Shown: in pieces, positions 13,527 to 14,685 of the stretch
How positions within the stretch are numbered: position 1 is the first letter of the stretch
Layout of the letters: every line of letters begins with the position of its first letter
Origin: VGWB01 sp964614245
Lineage (GTDB): Bacteria > Bacteroidota > Ignavibacteria > UBA10030
Length of the DNA stretch: 14,685 nucleotides
Direction: 5' to 3'
Assembly: GCA_964614245.1 (NCBI GenBank)
Contig: CAZTKU010000058.1
Location: forward strand, 1-14,685
Position numbers and translations under genes: made by a program
The notes under the pieces: model-generated
The model's input: only the letters and a program-made list of their open reading frames with translations
Told to the model about the DNA's origin: nothing
The model's database searches: none

Positions 13527-14627
13527 ATGATGTTCAACGTTCGCGATCTCCTCCAACTTTCCTTCGTCCCTCGTATAGGGCCACAGAAGATCCGCGCTCT
13601 TCTTTCGTATTTCTTTGATCCGGCTGAGGTCCTGAGAGCAAGCCCGCGCGAACTGATCAAAGTCCCTGGCATTGACAAGAAACTTGCGTCCAATATCGCC
13701 CACCACGATGGCGCGGCGGAGTTTGCAGACGAACAGCTCAAGCGGCTGAACAAATCCGGCGGAAGGATCGTTACGTTCTGGGATAAAGAGTATCCCGAGC
13801 TCCTGAAGAAGATCTACGACCCGCCGGCGCTGCTGTTCGTTCTCGGCGAGCTGATTCCAGATGACAAGCACTCGATCGCTGTCGTCGGGACGCGTCACCC
13901 CACACCATACGGCCAAAACGTCTCAGAAACCATCAGCCGCGAACTCGCCCGGCTCGGTCTGACGATTGTTAGCGGATTGGCGCGGGGCATCGACACGATT
14001 GCGCATACCACGACACTGAAAACAGGCGGTCGAACGATAGCGGTCATCGGTTCGGGCTTGGACATTCCCTATCCGCCCGAAAATCGAAAGCTGCTGGAAA
14101 ACATTTCTGAGGAGGGCGCCGTCCTCTCCGAATTCCCGATGGGCGCGAAGCCTGATGCGCCAAATTTTCCGAGACGGAACCGCATCATTAGCGGAATCTC
14201 ACTCGGAACGGTGATTATCGAATCCGCGGAAGACGGTGGAGCGATGATCACAGCCACAACGGCGTTGGATCAGGACCGAGAGGTTTTTGCCATCCCCGGG
14301 AACATCACGGAGAAGAGGAGTAACGGGCCAAACAAATTGATACGCGAAGGAAGGGCGAAACTGGTGTCGAGTATAGAAGATATTCTCGAAGAGCTCCGAC
14401 CGCAGCTCCGGCATATTCTGAAGAAAGATCGTGAGCTAGAGCCCGCGGTCGAAGTCACGATCTTTGAACGAACGTTGCTTGACGTCTTGGGAACGGAGCC
14501 GCTGCACATCGACGCGATTGCCGAGCAAACCGCGATGAGCACCTCTGACGCCCTTGTGAACCTCCTCTCCCTCGAATTCAAAGGCCTGGTGCGCCAACTG
14601 CCGGGAAAGATGTTCATCAAATTCTAG
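13527..14627 (+). CDS. dprA: DNA-processing protein DprA (Smf)
   Basis: A 366-residue, full-length DprA. An N-terminal helix-hairpin-helix-type segment (about 10-60, with VPRIGPQKIRALL and LIKVPGIDKKLA) precedes the Rossmann-like DNA-binding core: VVGTRHPTPYG (119-129), IVSGLARGID (147-156), PYPPENRKLL (181-190), SEFPMGAKPDAPNFPRRNRI (201-220) followed by ISG, AMITA (239-243) and VFAIPGNI (253-260). A C-terminal winged-helix-like domain (about 310-366) ends the protein. DprA binds incoming single-stranded DNA and loads RecA during natural transformation. It lies 81 bases after glmM on the same strand with no clear promoter or terminator between, so it is probably cotranscribed. ATGATG gives two candidate starts (13527, 13530). 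No Shine-Dalgarno site is visible. Confidence 0.95.
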   Translation: MMFNVRDLLQLSFVPRIGPQKIRALLSYFFDPAEVLRASPRELIKVPGIDKKLASNIAHHDGAAEFADEQLKRLNKSGGRIVTFWDKEYPELLKKIYDPPALLFVLGELIPDDKHSIAVVGTRHPTPYGQNVSETISRELARLGLTIVSGLARGIDTIAHTTTLKTGGRTIAVIGSGLDIPYPPENRKLLENISEEGAVLSEFPMGAKPDAPNFPRRNRIISGISLGTVIIESAEDGGAMITATTALDQDREVFAIPGNITEKRSNGPNKLIREGRAKLVSSIEDILEELRPQLRHILKKDRELEPAVEVTIFERTLLDVLGTEPLHIDAIAEQTAMSTSDALVNLLSLEFKGLVRQLPGKMFIKF

Positions 14628-14642
14628 ACGAGCGGCTCTCTC

Positions 14643-14685
14643 CTACAGCGACCACCAGTACGTGAACTTGAGCATGAAGATGTTG
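14643..14685 (-). CDS. C-terminal end of a probable outer-membrane beta-barrel protein (cut by window edge)
   Basis: On the minus strand the last bases read in frame N-I-F-M-L-K-F-T-Y-W-W-S-L followed by TAG at 14643-14645. The alternating hydrophobic, aromatic-rich ending with a hydrophobic final residue is typical of the last strand of an outer-membrane beta-barrel in this lineage. The gene would converge on dprA with a 15-base gap. Only 13 residues are visible, so the reading frame itself is uncertain. Confidence 0.45.
   Translation of the reverse strand, partial: NIFMLKFTYWWSL

Noticed and set aside
13245..13916. A 223-codon minus-strand open frame across the glmM-dprA junction.
   Set aside because: It is antisense to two well-supported genes and has no recognisable motifs.

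Overview
The window reads as chromosomal DNA from a moderate-GC, free-living Gram-negative bacterium of the Bacteroidota/Ignavibacteriota lineage. The evidence is a PorV/PorQ-type outer-membrane protein, an archaeal-type (GEGSGG) phosphoglucosamine mutase of the kind common in that lineage, a homodimeric glycyl-tRNA synthetase, many secreted or barrel-like proteins and several weak Shine-Dalgarno sites. The assignment is inference from gene content; there is no rRNA in the window. I see no insertion sequence, phage gene, CRISPR array or tRNA. Coding density is high and no gap exceeds 300 bases.

Left part (1-2440): a secreted DUF1028 protein runs off the left edge (minus strand, promoter near 516-544). 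Next is rsmB (16S rRNA m5C methyltransferase), then rpmE (ribosomal protein L31). rpmE is a compact self-contained unit with a sigma70-like promoter at 2302-2330, a clear ribosome binding site and a strong intrinsic terminator at 1981-2022. A 178-base divergent spacer with a perfect short palindrome separates rpmE from a plus-strand PorQ-like outer-membrane protein (2445-3383).

Centre (3413-11906): nine minus-strand genes follow one another with gaps of at most 56 bases and five stop/start junctions that overlap or abut. In transcription order they are AMMECR1 (AmmeMemoRadiSam A), MEMO (AmmeMemoRadiSam B), a DUF2520 Rossmann protein, a PHP-family phosphoesterase (HisJ-like), a long-form glucose-1-phosphate thymidylyltransferase, an enoyl-CoA hydratase, glycyl-tRNA synthetase, a secreted TPR protein and a ZIP metal transporter. 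A consensus -35 (TTGACA) precedes AMMECR1. The first five genes are the tightest block. The radical-SAM partner expected for the AMMECR1/MEMO pair is not in the window.

Right part (11907-14685): a 150-base spacer carries back-to-back promoters for the AMMECR1 operon and for glmM, which is followed by dprA (natural transformation DNA-processing protein). GlmM carries an unusual in-frame, repeat-like insert. The last 40 bases hold what looks like the C-terminal strand of a convergent minus-strand outer-membrane beta-barrel protein.

Most genes are ordinary housekeeping. The most interesting points are the AMMECR1-MEMO-DUF2520-PHP-thymidylyltransferase operon, whose joint function is not established, and the small repeat-like insert in GlmM.
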